Part shown: positions 47,757 to 59,618 of the stretch, piece after piece | Position numbering within the stretch: position 1 is the stretch's first letter | Layout of the letters: every line of letters begins with the position of its first letter | DNA from: Lycorma delicatula | Lineage: Eukaryota > Arthropoda > Insecta > Hemiptera > Fulgoridae | Length of the DNA: 64,000 bases | Direction: 5' to 3' | Assembly (NCBI RefSeq): GCF_047948215.1 | Contig: NC_134456.1 | Location: 193,609,034 to 193,673,033 of the forward strand | Made by a program: the position numbers and the translations under genes | Notes under the pieces: model-generated | Database searches by the model: none | What the model was told of the DNA's origin: nothing | What the model saw: the letters and a program-made list of their open reading frames with translations, nothing else

Positions 47757-48266
47757 GAATAATACAAATCCCCGAAAAACAATTATAGTGTGAAGTTATC
47801 CCTCAAAAAACAATACTTTCCCCGAAACCGAAAAAAATTGACATACAAAGAAATTGAATGATACAAGTATCATTCAATTTTTAGCTACTCTAAAAACGAT
47901 TCTTTTGTTCAAACGCAGATAAAAAATTATTTAATAAATTAAGTCGTACAAAAACTTGAAAAATATAAAAATTCACTCGCTACGGGGTTGTTATGTTTCA
48001 AAACAAAACACACAATTAATTTAGAAAAAAAAAAGTTTAAGAGCAACATCTAGCATTATTTTGCTATTTATTATTTTGTAGCTTCAACAGCCCCATGGCA
48101 ACTGAATTCTTGTAATATATTTGCAAGTTTTTGCACGATTTTAGAAATCTGAGAGTAGCAAATAGTATTCAGTTTCATTGTATAAAAATATTCTTTCGGA
48201 TTTGGGACAATTGTTTTTGAGGGATACCTCATGCTGTAAGTGTTTTTCGGGGGTTTGTAATATTCA
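47757..48266. mobile_element. Fold-back element with about 75-bp inverted repeats
   Basis: Left arm 47757-47832 and right arm 48194-48266 are inverted copies of roughly 80% identity; both contain CCCCGAAAAACA and ATCCCTCAAAAA blocks when read inwards. The 360-bp interior is AT-rich, without coding capacity, and holds a perfect 14-bp hairpin (47851-47864 with 47867-47880). It begins 16 bp after the end of the preceding Helitron-like element. The structure fits a MITE or fold-back element of unknown superfamily; no target-site duplication was recognised. Confidence 0.7.
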
Positions 48267-48279
48267 ACATTTTTTTTTT

Positions 48280-50199
48280 TTTACATCATTCTGTTTTTGT
48301 GATAAGTAGATTTACTAACAGTTTTACAATGAAACTGGTTTTTCTTTTGTAAATAATAACAATAAAAATTATCTTCTTGCATTATGGTGCGCAAGCGTAC
48401 TGCCGGGTTAATTGTTTGCAATAACTAAATTGTTTGTCAACGTATTTTTACAAATGAGATGTCGTTTTGTTCAAAATAAAATGCTTAATAAATTTTGTAA
48501 TAAGTAAAAAGTTTATCATATAATTACGACGATATTGAAGATTAAAAAAAATTTAGATGGGCACCATTTTGAAATCTTTGAAGGTGACGTTTTAAAAATT
48601 GTTTGTTTTGTAGAACAAGACATCTGCCAAATTTAATTTAATTTCTGTAGTCTTTGATCTGCCAAATTTAATTAAAGTAGGTTTACCCGTTCCTAAGAAA
48701 TAATTTTTTCGAGAAAATAACAAAACGGCGTCCAACAAAAATAAAAATAACAAAATGGAGAAAACAAAGCAAGACAGGATTTATGTCTATATGAACTTGT
48801 TTGCTCAATTTGGTGTCCTGAATCAGGACACAAAAATCTTGAAGTTTGGTTAATACGTTCCGGAAAACTCTGTACATATAAAATAACTATTTTTTTTTTT
48901 TTTATTCTTTCCTTCTGCCAAAATAGAGGTGATTTCCCTTTAATTTTTTATGATGAAATCTTAGCTTATCAGTGTGAAAATACATCTCATATGACAAATA
49001 ATTGCAAGATAAATGTCTCAGAATAAAAATAAGCAAATAAGTATGGATCTAAAAAGTTTAAGATTCTTAAACTTAGCAGAGAGTAAGTTGTAACTTAATA
49101 GATAGCAAATGAGGGATGTTCGAAGAGTAAACACCGAGGAAAAAAATTAGAATATATAATAATACAGACAAATGTAGTAATTTATCTTGAAGGTAAAAGA
49201 TTAGTATGCATCAGAAGGGATCAGAGAATAGCATCAAACCAGTCAAATAACTAAATAAAAATATAATTTTCAGGCCTGTCCCGGATTATGAGTACTATAA
49301 TGGGTTAAAGTGTACCGTAAAATTACAGCTTACGTAAACCTCAAATCAAAAATAAGAAAGTAAACCTATAAACAAAGAAGAAATTAGTTACATAAACCAT
49401 ATAAAAACTAATTTAAATATAAGAAATAACAAACCAATTCTTTAGAAATATTTCAGAAAATCCTACAATTTAAACTCAGAAGCTCAGTAATCTCTCCTCT
49501 AATCAAATTTAATGAGCAGATTAATGAATTGTATGAACACGAATTGTTAATTTTAGGAATCACGGTCAAAAGTAAATAAATAAAGCTTTACTGATAGAAA
49601 TCAGAATCTCAGGATAATGAAGCTTTAAATAGATAAAAAATTTCGTATACCTCAACAAGATAGAATATTTTATTGATAAGGATGCTGGAAAGAGGTCCCG
49701 CAATCTAAGGATGAAATATTTTTCCTCTCACTTGGTAGTCACTTAAAAAGCATTCTCACCATCAGACACGTTTGATAAAAGGGAAACCATAAAGTCCCGG
49801 GTGATTCAAAACTGATACATCACTCACTGCCTCATCCATTCAATCGCTTTTTGGCACACTATATAATCTAAACCCAAACCACACATAATACCGAGACAGG
49901 CATTCCTTTTCCTCTTTCCATAACACAATCTTCATCCTTCATCCGAATCGTACATAGCTGAATAGTGACACCATACCACCGATCCGTAATAATTTCCCTT
50001 TGACGAGTAAACCAAAAGATCAGATACGACGGTAATATTCACTCAAAATAAATTCCTCCTCAAATATATAACAAAAAATAAAAAAGCAAATCGTCTTTGA
50101 CGTGCGGTATAATAGATATTATTACATCAAACTTTCACTTTATAATAAAAATACAAAATTAAAATCAATTGTAATGATGTCGATTGAAAACGTAAAACT

Positions 50200-50253
<54 letters not shown>

Positions 50254-50840
50254 CATTATAACAAAAAGATGGATAAATTGGTTTTACATAACCAATTCAC
50301 ATAAATCTTATTATTTAAATTAACTAATATTATATTGCAATAGATATCTTTAAGTAATGGTTCATTAATAACATAAGGCATTTTTATCTTATCAAACATT
50401 ACCGTCATTTGATAGAAATAATATAAGAACATTAATTAAAGTGAACCAGTTAACAGCAAAATCCTAAGTACAACTCAAGTGCTTTTAGATTTTACGTCGT
50501 TATTAAATCAATAAATACAAAATTAATCAAAAATACATTTATTCATTTTTTTTATTCGTTATTTTCAATCTTCATAAAAACTTTTAACTGATTTTTACTA
50601 ATTTAACTGTAATATATTCGAAATAAACTAATGTAATAGATATTAAAAAAGACACATTTGTTTTGTTTTTGTCGTAAATAAATATAAACAACTGAAAATA
50701 ACAATATAAATATGTTTTTAATTAAGCTTTTATATCTTGTCATGACGTAATAACAAAACAAAAAAAAAGCCGTCCAGTAGTACTTTGGGATTTTGTAAAC
50801 CTAGAAAAATTTATAAACAATCAATACAATAAAATCAACC
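48280..50840. other. AT-rich DNA without recognised genes
   Basis: A GC-richer patch at 49680-50050 has coding-like composition on the minus strand but no motif I can name. A (AT)n run lies at 50203-50249. The remainder shows nothing supportable. Confidence 0.4.
50203..50249. repeat. (AT)n microsatellite
   Basis: About 23 uninterrupted AT dinucleotides; the frame across it with an IYIYIY tract is an artefact. Confidence 0.95.
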
Positions 50841-50844
50841 AACA

Positions 50845-50985
50845 AGAATTATAAATGAATTTTTACGTCGACGAAAAGAAAAAAAAAGAATATATTTCGA
50901 TGTACCTCCGTAAATTAGGTGGTAGGACCAATACATGGAAATTAATTCCGGTTTGAGGATAATAGCCACCCTGCATTAACATTAT
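50845..50985. repeat. Dispersed repeat copy 1
   Basis: Shares ordered blocks with 55995-56130: TTATAAATGAAT, AAGTCGATGAAA-like, ATTTCGA, GATGTACCTNCGTAAAT, GGTGGTAGGA and GTAATTCCGGTTT. Identity is moderate, with indels. No coding sequence is visible. Confidence 0.65.
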
Positions 50986-52094
50986 TAAACAATATTTATT
51001 AATGTCTGCAATAGTTTTATAATATTATAAACGTTTAATTTTAAACCTAATAATACAATTTACATGCTTAAAAGTTTAATAAAATCAATACTATATTATT
51101 TAAAACAAAATAAAATTACCTAAGTAAAAAATTTAGCATATAGTAATAACAATAATTTATTTTATTTAATGTAATTTTACGTTAACAAGAACTAAAAACT
51201 AATAGATAGATAGATAAATGTAATAATATTCGATCAATTGTGTATTGGATTATTTTGTAAGATAATTAGAGAAGTTTAATAATGTGAAGCCGATTAAAGT
51301 TTAAATACGAGTAAATTGAGTTTTTGAATTATTTAAAACTTTTTTTAGTTTATTTTCATGTATCATTATTTGCCCACTATATAAAAATAAAAATAATAAG
51401 TTACAAATACCAAGAAATTAAAACAACTTTGTTGTAAGCTATTTTTTAAATTTAATTCTAATGTGTCATCTTAATAATTCGATATGACATTTACTGAAAA
51501 AGATACTGCAGGAGATAATAACAAAAAAAATAATAATCATTCTAAGAACTGTTATAAATTAATAATAATAAATCTTAAAACTAAATTAAAAAATACCTTG
51601 TGTAATTAATGAAGAAAAGTAACAAGATTAAATTTAATTAAAATAAAGCACGGAACTGAAATTAAGAAAAAAGATTGTTTATTGTGTTTTTAACTCACCT
51701 GCTGGTAACAAAACAATTCATTATTTCTTCGAAAATAATGTAAGTACAGTATACAAGCATATTGCACTAGGTACTTACCTGAAAAAAGAAAAGAAAAGAT
51801 TAGTAACATAATACATGAATTACAAATTAAAATATTAAATAAACGCAGTACTTACTTGAAAAATAACTCGCTATATGAAGTAAAGGTAACCAACAAACAT
51901 TATTATGATCATGTTTCACAACAACATTAAAAGAGCATTATTTACTTAATACTTACGTAATTCATGAACATATATGTATAATAACAGTACTAAGTTTTTT
52001 GTAAAGGATGCATGAAATGTAGTCGATTATTCTAATTTTAAAGTAATTAATTACGTAATCATCATCTACGGAATCTTTCCCATATTTTGATTAA

Positions 52095-52962
52095 GAAAAT
52101 CGGATCTTTTTCGGAATACCCTCCCCCCCAAAAAAACTTAATTTTGTAACCAATCGTCCAAAATTCGATAAATTTTTAATAAATAAGAATTAGGTGGGAA
52201 TATGCATGTTTCAGAATAAAAAATCAAAATTGGGAATTTTTCGTTTCTCCTCCCCCAAAGGTTTGCAAGTTTTTCACCTGCAGATAACTGAAAATAGCAA
52301 GAAATATTGATATTAACAAATATCAATAACCAGGTTGAAGAAATAACCAAATATCACTATTTATATTACCATTCTTATAACCATTTATTTATTTTATAAA
52401 TATAATCTAACCAAACTTAACCTACGCTCGCTAACCTTACTAACAGTAATGTTTTGAATATTTAAATAATAAATTCAGTAATTATTGCTGCAATTATTTT
52501 TTTTTGAAAATGCCATGCCTGACCGGAATTCGAACCAGGGACCTCCGGATGAAAGGCCGAGACGCTACCACTCGCGCCACGGAGACCGGCAATTATTTAT
52601 TATTTAAATAATTAAAACGTGACTGTTAATTAGTCGAGGTTAGCGAGCGAAGGCAGCGTAGGTTAAGTTTGGTTGATTATATTTATAATTATAAGCAACA
52701 ATACTTATATTTTTAATATGTAAAATATGGAGAATGTTTAAAATGACTGGTATAATAGAGCATGTTAGTGTGTTGGGTTATTTTTCCAACCGGGTTATTG
52801 TTAATATCAATATTTCCTGCTATTTTAAAACATGCATATTCCCACCTAACTCTTATTGGATATTAAAAATACATCGATTTTCGTCCGAATGGTTAAAAAA
52901 ATGTTGTTTCTTTTTGGTGGGGGGGGGGGGAATTCCGAAAAAGATCCAGAAAATCATTTACC
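52095..52962. mobile_element. Long inverted-repeat (fold-back) element
   Basis: The left arm (52095-52490) and right arm (52599-52962) are inverted copies. Matching blocks from the outside inwards are GGATCTTTTTCGGAAT, a C-run/G-run, GGTGGGAATATGCATG, AATATTGATATTAACAA, then AACCAAACTTAACCTACG and GCTCGCTAACCT. The arms meet at the centre, where a SINE-B copy has inserted. Some indels distinguish the arms. Two short frames in opposite arms (52138-52350 minus, 52734-52988 plus) share VNINISCYF and TCIFPPNSY only because of the inverted repeat and are not genes. No transposase is present; the superfamily is unknown. Confidence 0.85.
52500..52588 (-). mobile_element. SINE-B copy 2, inserted in the fold-back element
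   Basis: A short minus-strand SINE-B: GCCGGTCTCCGTGGCGCGAG at the head (box A), GGTTCGAATTCCGG (box B) and GGCATTTTCA followed directly by an A tail, so the body seen in copy 1 is missing. It is flanked by a 10-bp target-site duplication, GCAATTATTT, at 52490-52499 and 52589-52598. The tRNA-like arm has an anticodon-loop-like CCTTTCAT (UUC, glutamate-like), but pairing is not complete enough for a working tRNA. Confidence 0.85.
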
Positions 52963-55840
52963 AAGAGAATAACATCTTTACAAAATAATTTTAGTGTAAT
53001 ATAACAAAGCTAATCGTTTACCAGGTGAGCGAGCAACCTTGGTTTTGTTGTTGACTTTGGTAAAGAGAGATAGTGTTACGTTGATGAAATTGCTTTTACT
53101 GAATGCATGATGTTAGGATTATGTTAATCGTAATTAATTACACCACTGACTATCAAAATTATTAATATGAATAAAATATTTTATTTGTCGTGGTAGAGTC
53201 CATTTATATCCAATATTGACGTAATTTGTTTTTGAACTAATGATAAATAAATTGCGGGAGATCATTCAACATAAATATTCATTTAATAAAAAATAATAAT
53301 AAAACGTATTAAATGTGATAAATTATTAAAAAAACAAACATTCAATAAATGTTTTAATAATGAAATAATTTGTAAATAATATAATAATAAATTAATTACA
53401 TTAATTCATGTTTTTAAAAAATAGCAATAAATATCGCATAATAAATAGTTAGATTATAATGAGTGAGCAACATTAAAATACATTACATATATTTAGGAGT
53501 ATATTTGTTAAATGAAATTTTACGAAAATCTTACGTCAAATGGAATTCTAAAGTAAAACATTAATACATCATAGAAATATGAGGCTAACATTTTTCACTT
53601 CTACAAAAAAATTAATGATACCTTACTCAGAACACTGAAGATTAAATAATAAAACTGAAAAATTACATTAATAAATAAATGTAATACAAAAGTAATTATT
53701 ACTGCTCAAAAAATGATAATAATTTTCACGATAATGAAAGTTCAGTTGCGCATAAGTAATTATATTAAATGAAACAAAACAAAACTATTGTAAATACAAT
53801 TTTCACCCGGAAATCAAAGTAATACAAAAGCTTGCTGCAGGAGATCATTTGTACATTTTAGCTTTAAATGCGTTATAATTAAACCTGTAAGACAGACAAA
53901 CAACATCATACAGTCAGCTCTCTCGTGAAATCATAACCGACTAACAGTTCATAAAAGCAGAAGTACTATATACTATAGTATATACACATTAACAGAGAAC
54001 AGTAAACTATATTCACTCCTTGTTATACGTATCGTCACGGCGGTTATACACAACTACGTTTGTATTCAACAGTTGGCAAACAGGAAACTGCATTCAGGCT
54101 AACATATAAACAACTTTAACTATTGACAAACTAACTCGTAAACAAGTTCATAACATTTAGAATATTTATTTTTGTTAAGTATAACTTTCATTATGATGTA
54201 AATTAAAATCTCAGTTTCATTGTTCAAAAAAATGAAATGAAACTTTTATTAGCGAGTTATGACCGTAAAATATATTTTGAAACAAAATTGGGCTAAGTGA
54301 ATTATTATAAAACTTTTTAAAACATTTTCATCGTTATTATATTTCGAATAGGAGTACAATAAGCGAAATAGTTTATAGAGATAAATTATTTTAAGCTACC
54401 TAGTCCATAATTGTTAACCTATATTTTACCGTTGACTTGTAACTTAAGGGCATTTCAAGTTAACTTAATATCTCTTAATTTATGTCAGAAATGAATATCG
54501 TAAGTGAAGTACATGATATTCAATAAACTGAACCCATGTAACGTATCCAAACGCAGAAACTTCTTATAAATGGTTCAATAGTCTATTTAAAAAATAAGTA
54601 AAAAAAATTAATAAAAATGTTAAAGGTAAATAATCTAAATTAAATTGGTTATTTCGGAACATTTCTATTCAAGAAGTAATAACATATTTAGTTATAACCA
54701 TTTAAGCAGAAATAATAGAATTTAGTGGGGAAAAATTACATCGATTCTTGAGCTAAAACAACCAAGGTTATGAAAGGATTTTAAACAGAACCTCTTTAAG
54801 GGGAAAAATTCGATGAAATTAATGAAATAAAATAAAACAGAGCTACATCAGCAAGAAGAATTTTTATCATTAGTAAAATCATAGTAAATAAACAATGTAT
54901 GTTCATTACTTATATACATTTTTTTAAATGAATAAATATGAATATTTAAACGGCAGGTGAAATAAATTCAAATAATTTATATAAAATGATCACACAATAT
55001 GACAATTAATAAAATTATATTATGATGAAACAAGCAAATAAAATATGTTAATCCTTTGATTCACCCCAGAGAATACAATAAAAAATGATTTTACTGGTTT
55101 ACACCGAGTGCGACTCCAAATATCAGTGCTTTTTTTGTTTGGCAGTTCACCCATGCTAACCTTTGGGATAGAGACTTATTTCACCAATATTCATTAATTT
55201 CCCATAACAATTTGGCAACGAGTTGAAACGAAAATTTTTAGCTATTAAAATAACGCAATACAAATTTATACAAATACCTTAAATATAAATATAAAATTAT
55301 AGTTTTAAAGGATTTTAATAAAAAAGATTTAAAATTAAATAAACTTGTGTCGATCCTTAGATAATACAAATAAACCTTACTAGAATTTATCCCGAAATTA
55401 AGAAATAGCAATATCAAGAAAATCAAATCAACATTCTTCGAAATCGCTACAACGTAATGCTAAATTTTTTTATCTGTCAAAATTCACAAAATAATTAAAA
55501 ATTGAGTAATAAAAACATAGAAGAAGTATTAAAAAAATTATGTATTTAATTTTTTTAACGCTTAGTATTATGGTCTACGGCTCATCAAACGATTTATTAA
55601 CAAAAGAAATATTTTCTACTTTAATCAATCATGGATTAGGTACGATCAAACTTCTAGTCAAGGGGGATAACGAAATCTAATAAAGATCTTGAGAATCTCT
55701 AACCTAACCAAGATTCTGAATCACTGATCAATATCGAGGGATCTTTCAATGTATTGTTCAGGTGTTTTCTGGTAATTAAAGAACGCTATGGCTGAATCTA
55801 TCTTTCTCTATGTCGGTATATTTTCTAGAAGACAATTTCC
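52963..55840. other. AT-rich DNA without recognised genes
   Basis: No supported gene or element. A palindromic ACTATATACTATAGTATAT sequence lies near 53968. Confidence 0.45.
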
Positions 55841-55950
55841 CTTCTCTTCAACTCGTTTCTGACGTCGCTGTTACGGATATGATTCTTCGAGGCATACTTA
55901 AACAGACCTTCATAATTTAATTTCAGCAGCCCTAATTTTCTTCTTTTGTA
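55840..55950 (-). pseudogene. Non-LTR retrotransposon ORF2 remnant
   Basis: Minus-strand reading gives KKIRAAEIKL, a stop, RSV, and in another frame NHIRNSDVRNELKRR. This order (RAAEMKFLRSV... then DRIRNEDIRNEL) is common near the C-terminus of insect non-LTR reverse transcriptase proteins. The remnant is short and broken by stops and a shift, so the clade is not assigned. The dispersed repeat copy at 55995-56130 lies next to it and may belong to the same element. Confidence 0.5.
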
Positions 55951-55994
55951 CCATCTTATTTAGCCATGAATCCCTAATTAATTATACAAAGCTC

Positions 55995-56130
55995 AATTTA
56001 TAAATGAATCTATAAGTCGATGAAATTAAACAAAGAATTTATTTCGAATGCAGCCCAAGGTTAAGGGATGTACCTACGTAAATCAGATGGTAGGAATACA
56101 TCATGAAAGTAATTCCGGTTTCGGCGTAGA
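55995..56130. repeat. Dispersed repeat copy 2
   Basis: Related to 50845-50985 and in the same orientation, with blocks TTATAAATGAATCTATAAG, GATGTACCTACGTAAATC, GATGGTAGGA and GTAATTCCGGTTT. Confidence 0.65.
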
Positions 56131-58728
56131 AGTTTTCTTTTTCGTAAACAATCTCAAAGAATATTCAGGATGTTTAAAGCCAATAAAAATTAAAAAAAAG
56201 ATATTACTATCAAAAATTACTCGATAGATAATGAGGTATTTACAAAAATTACCTCTTTTGTTTGTATATTTTATGTGATAAAATTACAGAAAAAATTTTT
56301 TTTCAGTAGATCCTCAAATAAATTTTTATTAATGTAGGTTATAAACTATTGTACATTAATAAGAATAATAATTTTTTAAAACTCTTTTTTTTTTAAAGTC
56401 AAACAATTAAACTCAATAACAGGTAGAAGGTTTTACGTCCTTTATGTCTAAAAACAGCAACATTAATTTTATTAAATGGAGGCTCACAAGGATAAGTTTT
56501 ATATGTTTATTAGTTTGCTTTTTTGTTTCCCTTTGTGTTTTTTCCCTCTAAAAAAACCCCAGATCAGAACAGCAATCATTAGACGAATAAGTAAATACAG
56601 AAAAAAACGTAAAAACAAAGGTAATGATTTAAAAACAAAAAAACATGACTGTTTGCATCTGATCAAAAAAAAAGTACATGAATGAATGGATTGATATAGA
56701 ACGATAAAATAAATCAAAATTAATACAGGGAAAAACTACGTACAAATAAATTTAAAACGATAACCAGTAAATAGAAGAGATGAAACAAAATAAAGACAAA
56801 AGTAAATATTTGATTAAAAAATATGTAAAAAAAATCGTATCATAAAACCATTTCAAAAACCCAACGCAACAGGAAAGAAAAAAAATCACTTTCATTGTCG
56901 TAAAACGTCAAATTCAACGTAGTTATTTCAACAAAAAAATATTTAATTTTATAAACGAAACAAATATGTACTTTTCTAACAATAAATTTATCTTACTGAA
57001 TAAACAGTTTTGTATATATATATACATTTATCAAGTGGTAATTCAGTTTCTTTTTCATTGACCATCAAATTTAAGCATAAGTTTTGCATTTTAATTTCAT
57101 CAGTTATGAAATTAAAGCATATATATTCAAGTTTATTTTACTTATAAAAAAAATTAATTTATATCAATAATCTTTTATTACTTTACTGATAGCAATAACT
57201 TTTGTTTATTATTACGTAAGTAGTATGAATTGTTATTTTGTTACATAAGGAACTTACATTGTAAAATATATGCTCTTTAATTTTTAATAGTTTTATTGTT
57301 ATAAATTTATATTTATATTTTTATTTTGTTATTTATGTTATATTTATAAATAAATATTATAATCTACCCTAAGGTGAAGAACATAAGTTTCAGACGTACT
57401 TGGAAAAGAGTTAAAATTCATATATATATCACGCTGTAGTTTTTATCAAAAAATGATATTCACTTATCGTGCAAACGAAATTAAACGACAAAACAGTAAT
57501 TTGTTAAAACGTTGCTACAAAGGTTTTTGGTTAAAGAACTGTTTATGTATAGTCCAGGCTGTAGAATTCTCCACATGGTTGCACCACTACCAAGCGTAAG
57601 ACACAAGTGTAACTTAGGAAGAAAATTAACACAAGGGGACCACTTAACTCAGTTTCCCGTTGTAATTTCGGGATATACTAGTATACACACTGGTCTGTAA
57701 CTTGACTCGCAAGAGTTGGCATCAAGTGCCATCTTAATATAATGATATTAGGTACATTTATCTAAATTAAAATAACTGTCCAGGGAACATTACAGGATAC
57801 AAGCAAACTCTTGAGTACTGTTTACAAGAAATAAGCTTTGTTAAGCTATTGTTATAACAATTAATTATAAGAAAACAAGAGACTCTGTACGACAATTAGA
57901 AAACTCAAATACCCTAGTGCAGTTCAAAAAAAAAACAATTTAAGCTTTCTTGAGGAGAGTAAACATTTTTTAAATATTTTTATATCAAAGTGGTGATTAA
58001 ATTAAATTATTAGTCAAATCAAGATAATGATTTAACAAAACAAAAAACATGATATTTTTTAAAAATTACTTTTAAATTAACACTTTCTGTTCCATCAAGT
58101 ATTGTTGAAGATTCCATTAAGACACTCCACAAAATTAACTCGTAAAAATTATTTGAAAATCTTTCTGCCTTATTCTTAAATCACTACTTATCATCCTACT
58201 TTGTAAACTGTATTTATTTGTAACTTGAGAACTTTAATAACCCCACTATAAACTTTTTGAAAATACACTATCCTTCATATTTTCTGGACAAGATTTATTT
58301 GATAATAAAGAAAATTAAAATATTTTTATAATCATGAAAATTTAAGATACCTAACATATACAAACACCGAGAATTGAAAAAAAACCCGTTTGATTGCAGA
58401 ATCTTTGGAACGTACAAACACAAAATATTGTTCTTTATTCCAAGAAAAATAGGCAAGCAGTATTTTTACTTCATAAATAATAATAAACAAGAAGTGAACT
58501 CTATAAAATGTAGAATAGAAAATATATTTATTATACTGAAAAGAGATATGCTAACCACGTACGACAGAAAACGGTTTACTTTATTTTAAACATGCTTTAT
58601 TTATATCTAAACAAAATAAGAAATATAGACTTTGAAAACTGCTCTGACAATGTTAAGTAAAAGCTACAGTAAGCCTATGTAATCAAATATTAATAACATA
58701 TTTATACCTTATACACATAAATTTGTTT

Positions 58729-58732
<4 letters not shown>
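56131..58732. other. AT-rich DNA without recognised genes
   Basis: Apart from a slightly GC-richer patch around 57500-57720, with a 62-codon frame of no known family, nothing can be supported. Confidence 0.4.

Positions 58733-58794
<62 letters not shown>
58733..58794. repeat. (TA)n(GA)n composite microsatellite
   Basis: About nineteen TA dinucleotides pass into about eleven GA dinucleotides and abut the left end of a small MITE. Confidence 0.95.
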
Positions 58795-58795
<1 letters not shown>

Positions 58796-58947
58796 CCGGA
58801 TGATATTTAAAGAAGGAAACAGCTTTATACTGCATAAAACCCACCATAATGCAGTTTTTTTTTAACTATGTAGCATTCCACTTCTTTCAGCCTCCAAATA
58901 CCTCACATATGTGCAGTATAAAACGGTTTCCACACTTAAATATCACC

Positions 58948-58950
<3 letters not shown>
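58795..58950. mobile_element. Small MITE with about 40-bp inverted repeats
   Basis: The 156-bp segment has imperfect terminal inverted repeats: the left end reads ACCGGATGATATTTAAAG and the right end inwards ACCGGTGATATTTAAG, both continuing through GGAAAC and TTTATACTGCA. It lies between a TA/GA microsatellite and a (TA)n run, so a TA target is likely but cannot be proved. It is non-coding and the superfamily is unknown. Confidence 0.8.

Positions 58951-58987
<37 letters not shown>
58950..58987. repeat. (TA)n microsatellite
   Basis: About eighteen TA dinucleotides directly follow the MITE right end. Confidence 0.95.
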
Positions 58988-58990
<3 letters not shown>

Positions 58991-59049
58991 CAACATATGG
59001 TGATTGATGTTATAATCAACGTCCAGCAAAACTACTGAAAAATAAATAG

Positions 59050-59618
59050 ATGAAAATTTGTATACACGTTCTTCTCACCGTGTAAGTGCACTTTAGCAAG
59101 GAATTTATTCGAAATTCCGAGTTTAAAGAGTTAAAATGGAATAACAATATTTCCTATTTTTTTAATTTCTCGGTAAAAAATGAAGATATCAATTTGATTT
59201 TTATATAATCTTCTTGTGAATACCTAAAAACCAATTTTTAGATTTTTCGAAATTCGATCTTGAAAGGGGTGAAGGAAAGTGAAAGCATTTTGAACAATGT
59301 TTGCAAATTAGTCCCGTTTCCGAATATACTGAACGAGATATTCATTCGATTGGGGCTGCAAATATTCTTTAGATAAATATCTAAAAACCATTTTCAGATT
59401 TTTTGAATTTCAATTCTTTTAAGGAGTACGACGGCGCGGCGGCTCAACCAACATAGCCACTGTTAGTTTGTGTGTGTATGTGCAACGCAACTGGATCTTC
59501 CGGTTACTTCCGGTTACTTCGGTCTTCTACTTCCGGTTACTTGACTAAAAAATCAATGACCGCGACGAGAAACGCAAGTAACCATTTAACACCGGCGAAG
59601 CTGTGACGGGGAAGCTAG
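59050..59618 (+). mobile_element. Helitron-like 3' region
   Basis: The plus-strand sequence ends CACCGGCGAAGCTGTGACGG then GGAAGCTAG at 59618, followed by host T. The CACCGGCGAAGCTGTG segment can form a short hairpin just inside the CTAG end. About 130 bp upstream CTTCCGGTTACTTCCGGTTA is a short tandem repeat. Two internal segments resemble each other (CTAAAAACCAATTTTTAGAT near 59223 and CTAAAAACCATTTTCAGATT near 59381, each followed by TTTTTGAA-like sequence), giving a duplicated unit of about 160 bp. No protein is encoded and the 5' end was not found, so the left limit is approximate. Confidence 0.5.

Noticed and set aside
52500..52588. Possible tRNA gene with good box A and box B
   Set aside because: The A tail, target-site duplication and incomplete arms show a SINE insertion.
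52138..52988. Two frames on opposite strands sharing VNINISCYF and TCIFPPNSY
   Set aside because: The similarity is explained by the inverted-repeat arms; there is no sign of selection on a protein.
56476..56717. Overlapping frames rich in Lys/Arg on one strand and Phe/Leu on the other
   Set aside because: Both come from A-rich low-complexity sequence and show no motif.
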